Of a stretch of 64,000 bases of DNA, positions 48,420 through 62,055 are shown in pieces. The first letter of the stretch is position 1. Each line of letters starts with the position of its first letter. A model generated the notes under the pieces. It was not told where the DNA came from. It saw only the letters and a list, made by a program, of their open reading frames with translations, and did no database searches. The position numbers were made by a program, and so were the translations under genes. The DNA comes from Caprimulgus europaeus (Eukaryota > Chordata > Aves > Caprimulgiformes > Caprimulgidae), in contig OU015523.1 in NCBI GenBank assembly GCA_907165065.1, positions 25,695,834-25,759,833 on the forward strand. Reading direction: 5' to 3'.

Positions 48420-48660
48420 CAAACAAATGAGTGGTAAATTATGCTGCAGGATCTGATACAAGCAGCCAGGCTTAAAATTGCAGCTGGTAAAAGATCAGTA
48501 CAATCACACCCTACTTTTATGTCAGGCAATAGGCACATTCCTTGGAGCACCATATGCCTGCATGTGGGCCCAGTAATTTGCGGGTATTTGGGCTTACTTT
48601 CAGCAGGGATCCCAAGGAAGCAAAGGAAGCTGCTACAAGGGCACTTTTGACACTTAGGAT
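48420..48660. promoter_or_regulatory. Candidate conserved non-coding element
   Basis: High-complexity DNA with an E-box CAGCTG (48482-48487) inside AAAATTGCAGCTGGTAAAAG, plus CTGCAGGATCTGATACAAGC and GTGGGCCCAGTAATTTGCGG. Opposing short ORFs carry no protein motif. The texture resembles a developmental enhancer; not demonstrated. Confidence 0.22.
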
Positions 48661-50069
48661 AAAATCAGCAGAATATATCTGGCTTTTCATATAAACAATG
48701 TCAAAATCATGAACTGGAAATCTGAAGATAGGCCTGGATGTGAAAGTTATGTTGTTCTGAGGTACAGAAAATACATATATATATGTGAAAAAAGATGTTA
48801 CATAGGGAAAGTAAAATATCCTTTGGGGTTCTGATCAGCTACAGAGACACAGAAAGAAAAATAATATTTTGCCAGAAATGTCAAAGTTTTTGAACTTTCC
48901 GGTACATGAAATATCTTGTAAACTTTTTTCTTGGATGTCTTGCATATCTGATTTTAACTCCTTAACTTTTATTTCTGCCTCAAATCTATGTGACCATAAT
49001 GTCTAAATCAGACCCAGGCTTGTGTAGATGTGCCAGAATAAAAATAGTTGAGTCAAGTATCTGCCATGGCCAAGACAACAACCTAGTAAGTATCTAGCTG
49101 TGAGGCCTTATGTTTAGGTTACACTACATTGGGTCTGTGAACTCTTTAAACTTCCATAATCTGCGTACCTTGCAAAACCTTCTCTTTCTTTGACTTCTAA
49201 GGCACAGACTCTGACGCCGTTTTTCAGAACTAGGATAACTGATCACTCTGGGCAGCAAAATCCTGGTCAGCTACCCAAAAAGACTTACTCTTTTTGCCAA
49301 GTTCCAGCTTTCTGGACACTCATCAACAGCTCAGGACATACATAAGCACTTATGGTGGGTGTTACAGGAGGTTTTCTTAACCCAGGCACTCTTTAAGCTA
49401 AATGGCACTTACAGAGGAGATGTAGGCAAAACATGATTGATCACCTGCATGCTTTGCTTGCCCTACTTCTCTCATCATTGCAGGCTGTGCTTAAGATGAG
49501 CTGCCCTCAAGTCCGCCGTTGTCTGAGTGCCTCTGCCCTGCTGTTGTTTTCTTCCTCTCAGTCAAACTGAAATCTCTTGTCAAGGAAACCGTGCCCCTCT
49601 GTTGCTCTGCTGGGAGAGTTCCTGTTCTCTGCTCTCTCCTCTGTGTGGAAGAGCTTAGTGAACTTAGTTTTCCCAGCTAGGCACACCCATCAGCAACCTG
49701 CTCTCTGAGCACCTATGGCACAGTCATCCCAAACTAGACAATTTGTGTTTGGTCCAGGCAGGGTGGGAAACACATACATCCCTTGCTACACACAAATTAC
49801 AGCACAAATTACACTGGCAATAACTAGAAGTCTCAGCCGTAAAGAGTCTGCCAGGGCTCTCATGAGGCTGGGTGTTCACATGCCTGGGGGTAATATAATA
49901 GGGGTTTGGAGGGTAGTTCAGGGAGATATGCATTTCAACAAGAAGGGGAGCAAGCAGGATGAAAACTCGTCAAACACTTATTGTCCTCATCCCCAGAAAC
50001 CCTAGAAACCTACTTGCAGCATGCTATTAAACTCTGACTCTCCATGAAATAATTATCTCTTGTATCTAA

Positions 50070-50240
50070 TCTTATTTTACAATATGTTGGCATATTAATA
50101 GACTCTATCAGCCATCCTGCAAGGAATTATGTGTAACAGAGCATGTAATTTTGGCTCTGGTAAATATGATGGTAATTTAACATGATGATTGTAAAATAAA
50201 TATTATAGAGCAGAAGCTGCAGGTAGGAAATTATGCTCTC
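50070..50240. promoter_or_regulatory. Candidate conserved non-coding element
   Basis: AT-rich but non-repetitive stretch with homeodomain-like TAATTT and ATTTAACA words and GGCTCTGGTAAATATGATGG, ending AGAGCAGAAGCTGCAGG. There is no coding signal. Texture-based call. Confidence 0.18.
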
Positions 50241-53200
50241 TATGGTACAGAATCGAGGTGTTCTATTAAATACCATTAAAAGACTCAGATATTGCTATCT
50301 GTGCTGTCTGGAAAAGCTGTAAGAGGGAGACAGAAAGAGGCACTGACTTTACAGTCTGAGACAGGGAAGGCAAGGCTTGATCACAGATCTTTGTCACCCT
50401 AGACCCCTACCTAGACAGATACAAAACTACAACTGGGTCTTTCCCATCTTTACCCTCTCTTCCTCCAAGAAAATCTTCACAGATACAGACCTTATTTTTA
50501 ACAGAGTTGTATCCAGCTCTTAAAAAGAATTTTGTATAAACAAATGATGCACATTTCATATTCTACAATTATTTAAATTTCATGACATTTCATTTTGTTT
50601 CATTATCTCCAAGGTTATTGCTTCAATATCTGCCCAAGCTGTGTCCACAAGTATTACTTACGTTCATATGTATCTATCCAGGACAATTATGGCCAAGATG
50701 TGGTCAGCATAGACCTTTGTATCTGTCAGTACCATACTCATATTCCTAGTCTTCTGTGCTAGATCATTGCCCCACGTGAATCAGCCTAAAGGATGACTAT
50801 ACACCTAAGGAATTGATATCTGTTCTAGAGCACATTAAGTACATCTGTGCTTAGTGTGCTGGCTACAGTGAGAAAAAAAAGACAACAGAGTTGTTAAGTA
50901 GTTATAAATTGTTTGTGGATCATTCCAGGCTGACAGGATACTTCCTTGGCTGCTCAAGGTGATGTAGGGCAGCTTTGCGGCACAGGAACAATACAAAATG
51001 ATCTAATGTTCCAGAGGGCCTGGCTCAATGTGTACAGCAGAAAAGTAGGTCAGAAAAGAAATCTCTCTACTACAAACACTGCAGTGGCAGCAGTCCATTG
51101 TACTAGGCACAGAGTTTATGTAAGGCAGTGGCTGGGCTGCTTCCCTCAGAGTTTCGCAACCAGCAGAATCTTGGTGCTAAAAATGCCTAGCTGCTTCACA
51201 CAAAAGCAGGAACCAGCTTGTACATAAGTTTAGAAGAGCAAACATACCACCAATATCACAGTTCCATGTTTCTGTTAATCTAGACATCTCAATATGATCA
51301 AAGAACATATAATAAGCCTTTCTGTCCCTCATTCACAAAGGATACTCTGAAACAGAGGCAGTATCTTTGAATGTATGACCAAAAATTCAGTCAGTAGTTA
51401 TTCCTTTTGCTTCCTGCTCTTCAGTTCTATTCTTAGTTATTCTAAGGATTCTACATACCATCCCACGAGACTAAAGAGACCTTAAAAGGATGCAATCAAC
51501 TCCCTGGCCTCTCTGAAAAAGATATAACTAATGGAAAAGGATGTCCCATCAGCCTTCCCCAGCTTTCACGGGAAGTGTATATGAGCAGTGTTACCAGAAA
51601 AAGTCATACTGGTCCCTCATTTTCAGCCATTAAAGGCTAAAGAGAAAGAGGGGTAGAGAGACACAGAAAGCATAAGATAAATCACAGGAGGTTCCACCCT
51701 TGGGACACACTGGGAGTTAGTTAAGACTGAGCCTGATCCCATGACAAAGTATGTAAAAGTCGCTTAAAGGAATTTTGGTTTACCTCCAACTTCATATTTG
51801 CATCAATGTATTGGGAAAGAAGAACCGGGATCCTCTTCATGCTTACATATAAGCTACTTCTGGACTTCCATAGATTAAATAAACAAACTGAATTTGGACA
51901 CATCGCTTAATTCAGGGAACCAAAAAATATAATGGACACTTGTCTTCTCTGCAGTATAAATATTCACTCATCAGTAATTCTGCCACTGGCCTCGCTGACA
52001 GGGCTCTTTTTTCGTCCTTACTTTTGATATGCTCCAGTTACGAGAGCCAATACCTGAGCTGATCCCCAAAGGCAGCAGCACATGCTTGGCAGTGGCAGTA
52101 CCCAGGCACTAAAATGTATTTTGCAGTAGCAGGAGCTTCAACACATTGGTAAGTAACCAGTTTGTTAAGAATTCTTCCCTTAGATTTAACAGCCTGCCTG
52201 GAAAGGGATGATCAAATTAAAAAAAAAAAGTCTCTTTCTCTAGTAAACATACCAGGTAAAACAACAGGGAAAATATAGGCAACTTAAGAAACTCTCTAGT
52301 GGATCATGTGCACATTTATTGTGACATGAAGGAGAGTATTTCATTCTGAATACTTACCCCATAAACTTACACCATAAACTTACCCCAGGCTAGGAACAAC
52401 AACAGCTAAAAATCAACCATTGCCTCCAGTCCCCAGAGCAGCCTGTTCCCTATGTTCAGACTCTGCTTAGCAGAACAGAACATTTTCTAAATCTCCTAGG
52501 CCTGACCTTTATCTTTTAGCTCTCTGCTGACTGTAAATGACTGTGCAGGCAGGTGGGAGTACTAATAGTCAGATTTTAATATCTCTCATTTATCACAAGG
52601 GACCATTAAAGTTGATGCCTATAAACACACAAACTGTGGGGTTACCGGGTCCATTCCATAGTCATATGCTGGTATTAACCCATTCCCTACTGTGCTATTA
52701 AAAGGTAACTGCATTTCTTTAAATTTTTTTTGACCACATTTCATTGCTTGAAAGTCAGGACAATAGCCCCATGGAGCATTGAAGGAGCAAAATAAACAGA
52801 CTTTTTTGAAATGTTGTGTCCTATAAGGGATTAAAATGAACACTCCAAACTCATCACGCATGCAAGCATTAGATGAATATCAGCGACAGGAGTTTTAAGT
52901 AATGAGGAAAAAACATTTAAAGAAAACACTGAATCAAAGAACTGCGTAGCTGCATCATAATCAAATTGGTGTAATATTAGTGTCTGGCTAATACTACATC
53001 TTTTCAGACAATTAACTTCTGTAATTTCTTTTTATTTATATTTCTAGGAGCTAAACATAACCAAACACTATATTGGATCCATTTTTAGGTCCTCTCTAAA
53101 GTGGAAAAGGGTTTTCATATACACTTTGTCTTGGGTACACTTTCTTTGAGTGAGATTCTTAGTGCTCTTGTACATAATTTTTAGATGTTACAAAATAATA

Positions 53201-54678
53201 AAGTTTTTAACAATTGACATTGCCATAGAATTTTGCTTAATATTTATGACTTTGTTTTGTAGTCTCATAAACTTAAATATAATGTTTAACAGCTTGGACC
53301 TCCATTAACATTCAGTGTGCAAAAGCTCTAACAACAAAGTTAAAATATAATTTTGCACATCGGATCAATGCATGTACCAGTCCAGTTTTTATTTATTAAA
53401 ATAATTTTACACTCATGAATCTAAGACAAATTTTCTATAGCAAGTCTTTTTTTCATAGATCAAAAATCTAGGAATCAGTAACAAAATTACTATCAAGAGA
53501 TGACATTGTAAAACCTTCCATAACATGTGAATTTTAGCAGCTTGCTAATGCTCATCATATTCACCAAAGAGCTTTGTAATTATGTTCGCAGAAAATGCCT
53601 GAAATTTCAGATTTGAAAAACAAGAAGCCTCAATTAATTAAGTGCAAAAAAAAATTAAAATGTGCTAACAACACATTTAACGGACAGGGCAGAGATGAGC
53701 AGCAAGAGTCAAAAGGAACTGATCTCTCTTTTAACAGAGACTGAGAGACAGGCATCCTCAGCAAAATGTAAAACCTCAGACAATAACCATCTAATCAATC
53801 AAGTAGTGTTGGTATACTTTCACACAATTTCATCACAATATTAAAAAATCAGTCATCCTCTTTCACTGGAAAAGGTCAACAGAATCTGAGATGATCTGAG
53901 TCAGCAAAATCAATATAGAGGCAAGGGAGCATAAAATACCCCTGTTACTGCTGGCACACAGATTTCTGCTCTCTAAGCTCTAAAATTCCTCTCATACTGA
54001 TCAGCAAAGGAGTATCTCTGTAATTTTCTGTCTGAAAGTAGCTTCTCTCATGGCAATTGCACTACAGTGCTTGCAGTGTAGTCACTCCATCACACCACCA
54101 AAGGTGGCCATCAGGGATCTCCACAATGACAGCTCTTTCCTTACTGCTCCTTTAATTCTGGGGCTCCAGAAAAGGAAATGAAAACTGTATCTTACCATCC
54201 AGTTTCTGAACTGGATATAGCATAGAGATGGGTGATGGGTTTGCATTTACAAAGGATATCTTGATAATCAATGCCAGTGAACAAACAACCATGAGAATGG
54301 ACTGCTGGGCTTTCTACAAAGTATTTTAAATCAGGTAAGAGCACTCAAAAAGCTCTGTTCATACATTTTGGAACAAACCCAAGAGAACAGTAATTACAGG
54401 CTCAATTTCTGCTTCCCTCTCCCTCCACGGCACTTCACTCACTTCACAAAACACATTTCTGTCTCCCCTTCTCTTCACAATAAACCATAAAAAGCTACAG
54501 ATTTCATAAATACAACTTTCAAGATTTTAAGGTCATGGGGTCCTTGATTTAGCAAACCTTTTTTTTTGCAAAATACAGACCACAGAAATTCAGCAGTTCT
54601 TAATACTGAGAGTGTTGAACTAAATATCTCTTTTAGGAAGTTGTTTAATTTAGGTAAGTCAGAGACTGTACTCAACAG

Positions 54679-54717
54679 AAAAAAAAAAAGAAAAGAAAAG
54701 AAAAAAAAAAGAAAAGG
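54679..54717. repeat. A-rich / (AAAAG) tract
   Basis: A-runs of about ten separated by AAAAG units. Confidence 0.85.
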
Positions 54718-55839
54718 TTTCATTTTCCTCTCAGCTAAAAAAGTTACACTAGCTGGAAAGAAATTCCACTGAAGTTCACTTGACCTCAGAGGTATTAATC
54801 CAGATCTACAATAATAGAAGGAGAGCAGAGACTAGGAAGGAGGTCTCTGGGCAAGTTTTTATGTATCACAGTTGCTTTAAGGGCTGTGTGACTAGCTTTA
54901 GCCAGTAGCAGATACAACTGGATTTTGCTTAACTGTGCATGGAAAGGATGTAAATCTATACTACAGTACCCTGCACTGGCATGAGATACATTCATACACA
55001 CCTGGTTACCACAGATCAGCTGATGTAAAGTGACTTCATTGTGGATTTTAGTTCCCTGTTTTGTTCTTATTCTTTTTTTTTTCTTCTGTTAACATCATTA
55101 CCCAGCATAACCAAAAACTACCCTGCAATCTGTTCTTTTTCCAAATTAGATCTGAGTTTTTTAGAAATTTTCTTCAAGATACTTTAAAACTATGTTTTTA
55201 GTTTTCCAGTAAAAGGCTGTATTACAGAGAAAGAGCTACACAGATGTCTTCCATAATAATGTCTTGCTTTCATAAGATCCAAGTATGGTCTAGATAAAGA
55301 TGCACTTTCTCTGCTATGTGTTTGAGAAAGGCTGCCAATGACAAATCGAGTGATATTCTGAGAATAGTATTGCTTTCTGAAAGCAGTAGTTGGAACTATG
55401 ACACAGATAGGTAAAGCACACACAGAACAAATAGATGAATTTCCGGCACACTCTTATAGAAAATATTACTTCTATTATTTCATTTTTTTTAATAGTATCT
55501 AAGAGCATCTGCAATCAGGATTTCCAGATCATTCTCCTAGATCTCTAAGATCTAGTAACATCTTTAATTGTAAAGATTTTATAAATCACCTTAGTTGCTG
55601 TGTTTAGGGTGGCAGCTCTATAGATAGTAGAGGCAGGACAAATTAGGGAATAACTAAAACTTTTATTTATGTCAACACACTTCTAGCTGGTTTTTTTCTT
55701 TCTTGTTGTTTTTTTTTTCTCAAAAAAATAGTTTGTTTGCTACTAAATGTAGTTAGTAGTATAGAGTGATCCTTCCATTAAAGGATCTGAGGGTACCACA
55801 GTGATTAATTTTATCATGCTTAATGCCTTTGAACTTGAG

Positions 55840-55932
55840 ATAAATGAGTTGTCCAAGGTCATATCAAAGGCTGTGGTTGAACTGGGAACAAAAGTCAGAT
55901 TTTTTGGTGTCTAGACCTCTCACTTATCTCTG
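55840..55932 (+). mobile_element. MIR-like (CORE) SINE relic
   Basis: TGAGTTGTCCAAGGTCATAT, then AAAGGCTGTGGTTGAACTGG and GTCAGATTTTTTGGTGTCTA resemble the MIR segment 'TTGCCCAAGGTCACACAG...GTGG.AGAGC.GGGATT.GAACCCAG'. Plus orientation. It is diverged and truncated at both ends. Confidence 0.45.
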
Positions 55933-58900
55933 TAGTAAACCTTAGTAGTAAAAGCAGACAAGGAAAAAGCTGTTTAAAGGACAGTTGGTTACTTTCAGAG
56001 GGAGAAAGTCAAGAGAATGGAGAAAGTGATTTCTCAATATGAGATGTTTTTAAGGTCAGTCAGCAAGCATATTATCAAGTTCCCCCTTATTCTCTGCTCT
56101 GGAAAATAAATAGATAAGATTATAAATAATTTTAATATTTAATTTTTATTTTTAAAAAATGGTAAGTCCTTTCTGTACAATGATGAACAGATTTTCCCCA
56201 CAGTTGTCCGGTTTACTACAGTGAAATGACCTATTGCGTACTTTGAGAAGAATGGAAGGCATCAGAATGTAAAATAAGAAGTTGAAAAAGTTTTTATTAA
56301 ATTTCTGTTAACAGATCAATTTCTCTGAGAAGTAAGATTTATACTACTTTTGCTTTTGAATATGACACAAACTCTTGGGTTATATTACTGTAAATTTTTC
56401 TTATTTTTTACTTTTATATGTTTTCCATAATTCCAATACCAATGAAAATCATAAAATAAATATTTATTTTCCAAGAAAGGTTATAAAAAATAATAAAACT
56501 AGTTAATAAAACCCTAAACTAATACATCTAACCCTACAAATTAGAGAAAAAATTATTACCCTTCATATATATTTGAATTTTCTTATTTTTGAAAATACAA
56601 AAATGTCCTTCAAGAACTTCTTAAACATTCTTTTTAATGCTTTTTTTTCTAGCTTTTATGATTTTAATTCAAAGGATAATCAAATGTTAATCAGAAACAC
56701 TTCCGTGTTTCTAACGGATTATATAACATCCACCAAATACTATTTTATTTCTAGATTTATAAAAAAAAATTCTGTGCAAGTGGTTCTATATACTGCATAT
56801 AAGTATAGAAGTAGGTATTCTCAAACTGATATGAAATGTGCTAAAAGAAAGAACAGAAGGAAACAGAAGGAAAAGAGGTTTTCAGAAAAATGTTGAGTGA
56901 CTCCAATTACTACTTCTTAAGAAGAGATTTTTCATTACAGCAGATGTTAGAAAATGAATGAAGTATTCTCTCTTACCTGCAAATTTTGTTTAATTTATTT
57001 GAAAGACAAAAAGCACATGTATCACTGAGCTAAAACCAGACTAACCAGGAGTTAGCACTAACTTAAAAGAAAGATGCAGATTTGATAACAAAGGTTTTAT
57101 TCTGTAATCCATATCAGCACACTACAGTACAGCTAAAAAAGAGGTAGCTACATCACTATTGCACCAGTAATATTAGAATCTTATTTCTTTGTTGGGTTTT
57201 TTTGTTTGTTTGTTTATTGACATATGTGATTACAATGTATAGAAAATGATTTTGTAATCTTGCATTTAGTCACAAAGTTTATCTCTTTGATTAAACTGGG
57301 ATTTAAGGTTCGAGTTGACTAATAATCCATCCTATCTAATTAAGTATTCACCTTCTAAAAATCATAGGCAAGACAAATAATATTTGGGACATATTAAATA
57401 AATTGAATTAAACCTGTAAACTGAATCCAGGTTATTACTAAGTTCGCCAAGTCAAATGTAAAGTATTAATTCTAAACCAATAGTAAAATCTGAGACAAGT
57501 ATTTGCAAAATTGGAATTATAATTCTGAATTTTTATTTGCATATCTGTATAATTATCACTTACTCTGTCAAACTATGAGTTGTGCAAGGGTATTACGAAG
57601 TGAGCTGGTTCCCATTTCAAAACCTTTCAGACTTGCAAAAAAATGAAGTATTCACTCTTCTGTCTTTTTTTCCTCTGAAAAAGCTGTGAAAAGGTATTAT
57701 AAGAAAACCATCTATCCTAATCCAGGGATTTGCTTTTTCTCCACTCTCCAGCCAGAAAAAAATCACATCAGAATAAAAGGATGAGCATAGTTCAGTTTAA
57801 TTGTCCACAACACTTGGTAATTGCTCGACTTCTTGACTGCTTTAAACAAACATTGTCACTTGGATTGTCCTCTCTCTTCATCCATCTTTTCATCACCAGA
57901 AACAATTTTGACTAATTATTGAGCCATACTTCTCTATTGTCTATCTCTACTGAGACCCTATTTACCCAAATTAATTATTTAGACACATCACACTACATTT
58001 TGCTACCCGTTAAAATGGAGAATAATACATTTCCGTGCTTCTCTTTGCTAAAGCTATTTAAAATAGAATAAAAAACTGCAGGTAAGCCCTTTGCACTATT
58101 TCAGTCCTGACATGTCATCTCAGGTTTCATTTCCCATAGCAAATGTTTCAGGTCTGTTTCATTAGTCCCTTTGACAGCAACAGGTTGAACTGACGTGAGC
58201 CCCAAATATACAAAAAAGAACAGAAAGCATACTTGAGTTCATGTCAAAAACAAAAATAAAGAAACAAGAAACTGAAATTACTATGTTTTCATACAAATAT
58301 CAGAGAAGATTTTCTGAGAATTTTAGCTCAGATTCTTGAGTATTTTCATGGAAGTGGATTTTATTTCAGACTCAAGAAGAATGAGATTTATAAGGTTCCC
58401 TTGTTCATTTACTTACTGTCAACATTTCGTTCACATCTATGCTCTTAAAGATAATCTTTGTATTCACCCTTGGTTTTACTTTTGCTTATCTATAAGTCCT
58501 TTCAAGAAATGTAATCTGTGTTTTATGCGTGAGCCTTATTTCTTTAGTTTTACAAAAATTAGTATATCAATCATATTAGTAGTGGGAGTAAGGGTTTAAG
58601 AGACAATATATTGGCCTGAAAAGCTTTTTTTTTTTTTTTTTTTTTAATTCAGATGATCAACTATGTGCACCAGTGTTCCTGCAGTTGGAAAGACAGGCAG
58701 AAATAAAAAAAGAGCATAGATGAATATATAAATAAAACCCCAAACTGTAGTCAAGGCAAGACAGATTAAGGAGTTCATTTTCATACATAGATGGCTTTTT
58801 CTTTCCTCCTGACAAAAAGCCAAAATAATTTAGCACTTCAGTACTTCAAAACATCATGAAATACCGTGCATCATTACTTCAAGAAAATGTATTTGTATTA

Positions 58901-59607
58901 TGAATGCAAATATAAATAACATTTTCAGTACAGCTTTCAAAAATAAATTACCTCTCTGGCTAAGATAAGTACAGTAAAAAAAAAATCATAGTACTGTGGA
59001 GGAAGGTTTCAGGGGCACTATTGTATCTCGCAGCTTTACTTCAATTTTTTGAATAGTTCAATTTTTCAACAGTTTAATGATGTACTCCTGTGGAACAATG
59101 CTATAAAATTTAATAACGTAAAAACCAATTGAGATCCATAAAAATGTCAAAGTACTCTAACAACATTATAGTACCCAGTACAAAGCAATATTCATTCTAA
59201 TTATTAAAATTTTAGCATCATTTCATTCCAAATCTATACTGCTGGAAATCAACTGGCCTTAACAGAGTAGATGTATCATACAGAACAGAATTTTACTGTC
59301 TTTGGATATATTTTATTGCAAGTTTTCTGCAATAGAGCTGTACTTTCTTATGTATTTGGGATTACATCATAGTTTGTTCTCCATATGTCAATATAATCAC
59401 CTTAAAAGTTTCATTTGTATCAGTGATTTTGGTCATTGGAATTACTCAGGATATTAAATGTCTTGCAAGAAGGCAGCTCTCAAGATAAAAGAAGACAGTG
59501 CAATATTCACGTTACCTTTTTAACATGGAAACTTTCAATGTATCTAAATAGATCCTAATTTCCTAATAGATCCAGTTTGCTACTATTTCGTGTTACCTTA
59601 ATCACTT
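55933..59607. other. Non-genic, very AT-rich DNA
   Basis: No gene is supported. It holds an 18-bp AT palindrome at 56453-56470 (AAAATAAAT/ATTTATTTT), a (GTTT)n patch near 57196-57220 and a T21 run at 58625-58645. The 107-codon frame at 56573-56896 is a Lys/Asn/Phe-rich product of AT bias. Confidence 0.55.
58625..58645. repeat. Homopolymer T21
   Basis: An uninterrupted T run after AAAAGC. No retrocopy recognised. Confidence 0.9.
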
Positions 59608-59692
59608 TCACAGAATCACAGAATCACAGAATGTTAGGAATTGGAAGGGACCTCAAAAGGTCATCTAGTCCAATCCCCCTGAACTAATGATT
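59608..59692 (-). mobile_element. CR1 LINE 3' terminal fragment
   Basis: Three CACAGAAT units (59609-59632), then GTTAGGAATTGGAAGGGACC and TCATCTAGTCCAATCCCCCT, form the reverse complement of a CR1 3' end with the ATTCTGTG-type terminus. Only about 85 bp remain. The different 8-mer from the 23 kb and 62 kb copies points to another subfamily. Confidence 0.9.
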
Positions 59693-59816
59693 CTGTATAA
59701 AAATCGACCTTACCGATACTAAATAAACCTCCAGCTATATGTCCAATTACATGTCAAAATCCCTTTCCTATGCCTAGGAAAACTGATAGAAAAGATAGAG
59801 GCCCATCAATAAGGAC
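59693..59816. other. Short spacer between CR1 scrap and LTR copy 2
   Basis: No feature is recognised. It includes GCCCATCAATAAGGAC next to the LTR edge. Confidence 0.45.
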
Positions 59817-60848
59817 TGTAGGTGGTCATATGACTATTTGTGCAGCCTCAGCTAAGACCATGCAGTCCTTCACTCACTCACCCCCACTCTGTGGGCTGGC
59901 GAGAGAAACACAACAAGGAACTCATGGGTCGAAATGGGGACAGGGATGGCTCACTCATCAATTATTGTCTTGAGCAAAACAGACTCAACTTGGGGAAGAA
60001 AAATCAATTTAATTTGTTACCAATCAGAGTAGGATAGTGAGACATAATAACCACATTTTAAAATACCTTCCTGTCACCCCTCCTTTCTTCCTGGTCTCAA
60101 ATTACTTTGTTCCTGGTTTCTCTACTTTCTCCTCCCCAGCGGCACAGAGGGACAGGGAATGGGGGTTTCAGTCAGTTTGTCTATACCACTCTTTCCGGCG
60201 TGAGGTCCCTCCCGTGGGCTGAAAGAGTTCAGGAATAAAATGTTCTAATGGGGGCTTTCCATGGAGTCACATACTTCTTCAGGTGCAGCCCCCAGCTCTG
60301 TCACGGAAACCTCCACCCTCCAGATGGGTCTCCAGTCCAGTGCACCTCCTCCCCCTACTCTGGCGTTGAGCATGTCTGGGGTCTTCTTACTCTGTCACAA
60401 GCTCTCAGTGTAGTCACAGATGTCATTTGGCACAGCCTTCTGCTCTGCCATGGAGTCCTCCATGGCCTACACTTGGGTATGCGCTGTGCCGCTGAAACTC
60501 CATGGGCTGCAGGGGACTCAGGTACCTCCCCCTGCTCCTCTCCTTGCTGACATGGGTGTCTGTAGTCCTCTGTCTCCTTCCCATCTCCTCTCTCTCATCA
60601 TGTTACTGATGCTCTTTTATTCATGTCCATGGTCTCCTGATGGCTCTCTCCTTTCTTGCAAAAACCAGTTCTTCCCCTCATAAATATGAATTCAAAGAGG
60701 CATTTCCCTATTGCTGTCTGGCTCACCCTGGTCTGGGGGTAGGTCTGCCTTGGAGCCAGGGGAATTTCTTGAAGCTCCTCACAGGGGCCATCACTATAGC
60801 CCCTTCCTCCACTACCAAAGACGTCCCACTCCACACACAAACCCAACA
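59817..60848 (-). mobile_element. Solo LTR of an avian endogenous retrovirus, copy 2
   Basis: Same family and orientation as 4254-5295, with collinear shared phrases (ACAGACTCAACTTGGGGAAG, GGGACAGGGAATGGGGGTTT, CCAGTCCAGTGCACCTCCTC, CATGGAGTCCTCCATGGCCT). Read on the minus strand it begins TGTTGGGTTTGTGTGTGGAG and ends near the complement of TGTAGGTGGTCA (59817). A TATA-like ATATTTATG lies opposite 60680-60688. The expected AATAAA position reads AACAAA (opposite 60013-60018), so this copy's poly(A) signal also looks mutated. No internal viral genes lie beside it. Its family-specific end is less well preserved at the 59817 side than in copy 1. Confidence 0.75.
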
Positions 60849-62055
60849 CAAATGATCGTCTGAATATATATTTTTATGGTCACATAAGGTGTGTGCAAAT
60901 AGGCTGTGGACATAAGTAATAACCTTTTAAACAGGGAGCAGTAATAAAGCGTGTGTGGTAAAACAATATGCACACCATACAATCTTAGCACAAGTTATCA
61001 TTATCATATTGGCTTTCCTACTATCCACTACCTGTCTTTTCTACTCTCTTGAAGACTGTTAATACTAAAAGTATCTTACATCCTATTTTAAAAGTTCTCT
61101 GTGTTGCAATGCATATGTTTAAGTAACAATCCCATGGTGATATGGAGGCCAGAGTGAGAAAGCATGGTTGTCCAGGAAGGCAGTTCAAGGATACCTAAAG
61201 GCATGTTTTCAGTGCCATCTGTTGTTAACTGGGAACAATTTAATGGCAAAGTAAGGCAATTCATAAGTTTTTTTGAGTTGCAGTAAAAAAAGCATTAAGT
61301 AAAAAAAGCATGTAAGAAAATACAATGCTATGAATCTTGTGACAAGAAGAATTTAATGTGCTGAACTGCCTACAGTAACCTACATCTGCTCAGTCTCATT
61401 TACTCTTCTCTGTGCCAGTGTTATTATCCTTCACAAATATGATTATTAGAACTGACACTACAATCTGAACCACGTAGAAAATATACACTGCTATTGCCTA
61501 CCTTGGTCTCACTTGAAAATACATACCTACGTTAACCATAGGGAGAATTTATCTGTCACCATGTAAAGGCAAGCAAGGCCTACTGCTTCAAAGTCACACT
61601 CTACCTGGACAATGGTGAGACTGACTGTCCTCATCAACTTTACTGATAATATTAAAGGCACAGAAAGCACTTGCATAAATATAGACTGACAAACACTGCA
61701 CTGAAAAGATGTTGGGTTTTGTTGTTGTTGTTGTTTTTTCCTGAAGTATTTTTCCATATATTGTAAGCTCCATCTGCCTGCTAGGCAATATGTCCGCCGC
61801 TGTAATGCAATATTTCCTTCTCTGCTTGGAACATCAAGCATACTGCGACAGAAGCATTTAAAATCAGACTCACATGGAACAACCCTAAAACTGGCTAGGA
61901 AAGGTTATTCTGACCGGAATTAATTAGCAATTTAAAGTTTCTAAACAAGCTACTAAGTAGGACTGAAGGCATTGTTTCAAAAGGATGCAAATAAAAAATA
62001 AATGCATTTATTTTTCTTGTTTCCAGAATCTTCCTTATGTTTTGCCTCATGTTAT
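60849..62055. other. Non-genic AT-rich DNA
   Basis: No gene is supported. A short (TTG)n tract lies at 61720-61738. Confidence 0.55.

Larger units (their letters stand above)
46916..55839. other. Non-genic AT-rich DNA
   Basis: No gene is supported over 8.9 kb. Two conserved-looking patches (48420-48660 and 50070-50240) are listed separately. A somewhat GC-richer patch at about 49490-49760 has no recognised identity. An AAAAG/A-rich tract lies at 54679-54717. Frames up to 101 codons lack motifs. Confidence 0.55.

Noticed and set aside
56500..56540. ACCCTAAAC / AACCCTAC words resembling interstitial telomere repeat
   Set aside because: Only isolated words, no tandem TTAGGG array.
60248..60855. 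Frames of 71-100 codons
   Set aside because: They lie inside LTR copy 2 and are not collinear with any retroviral protein.
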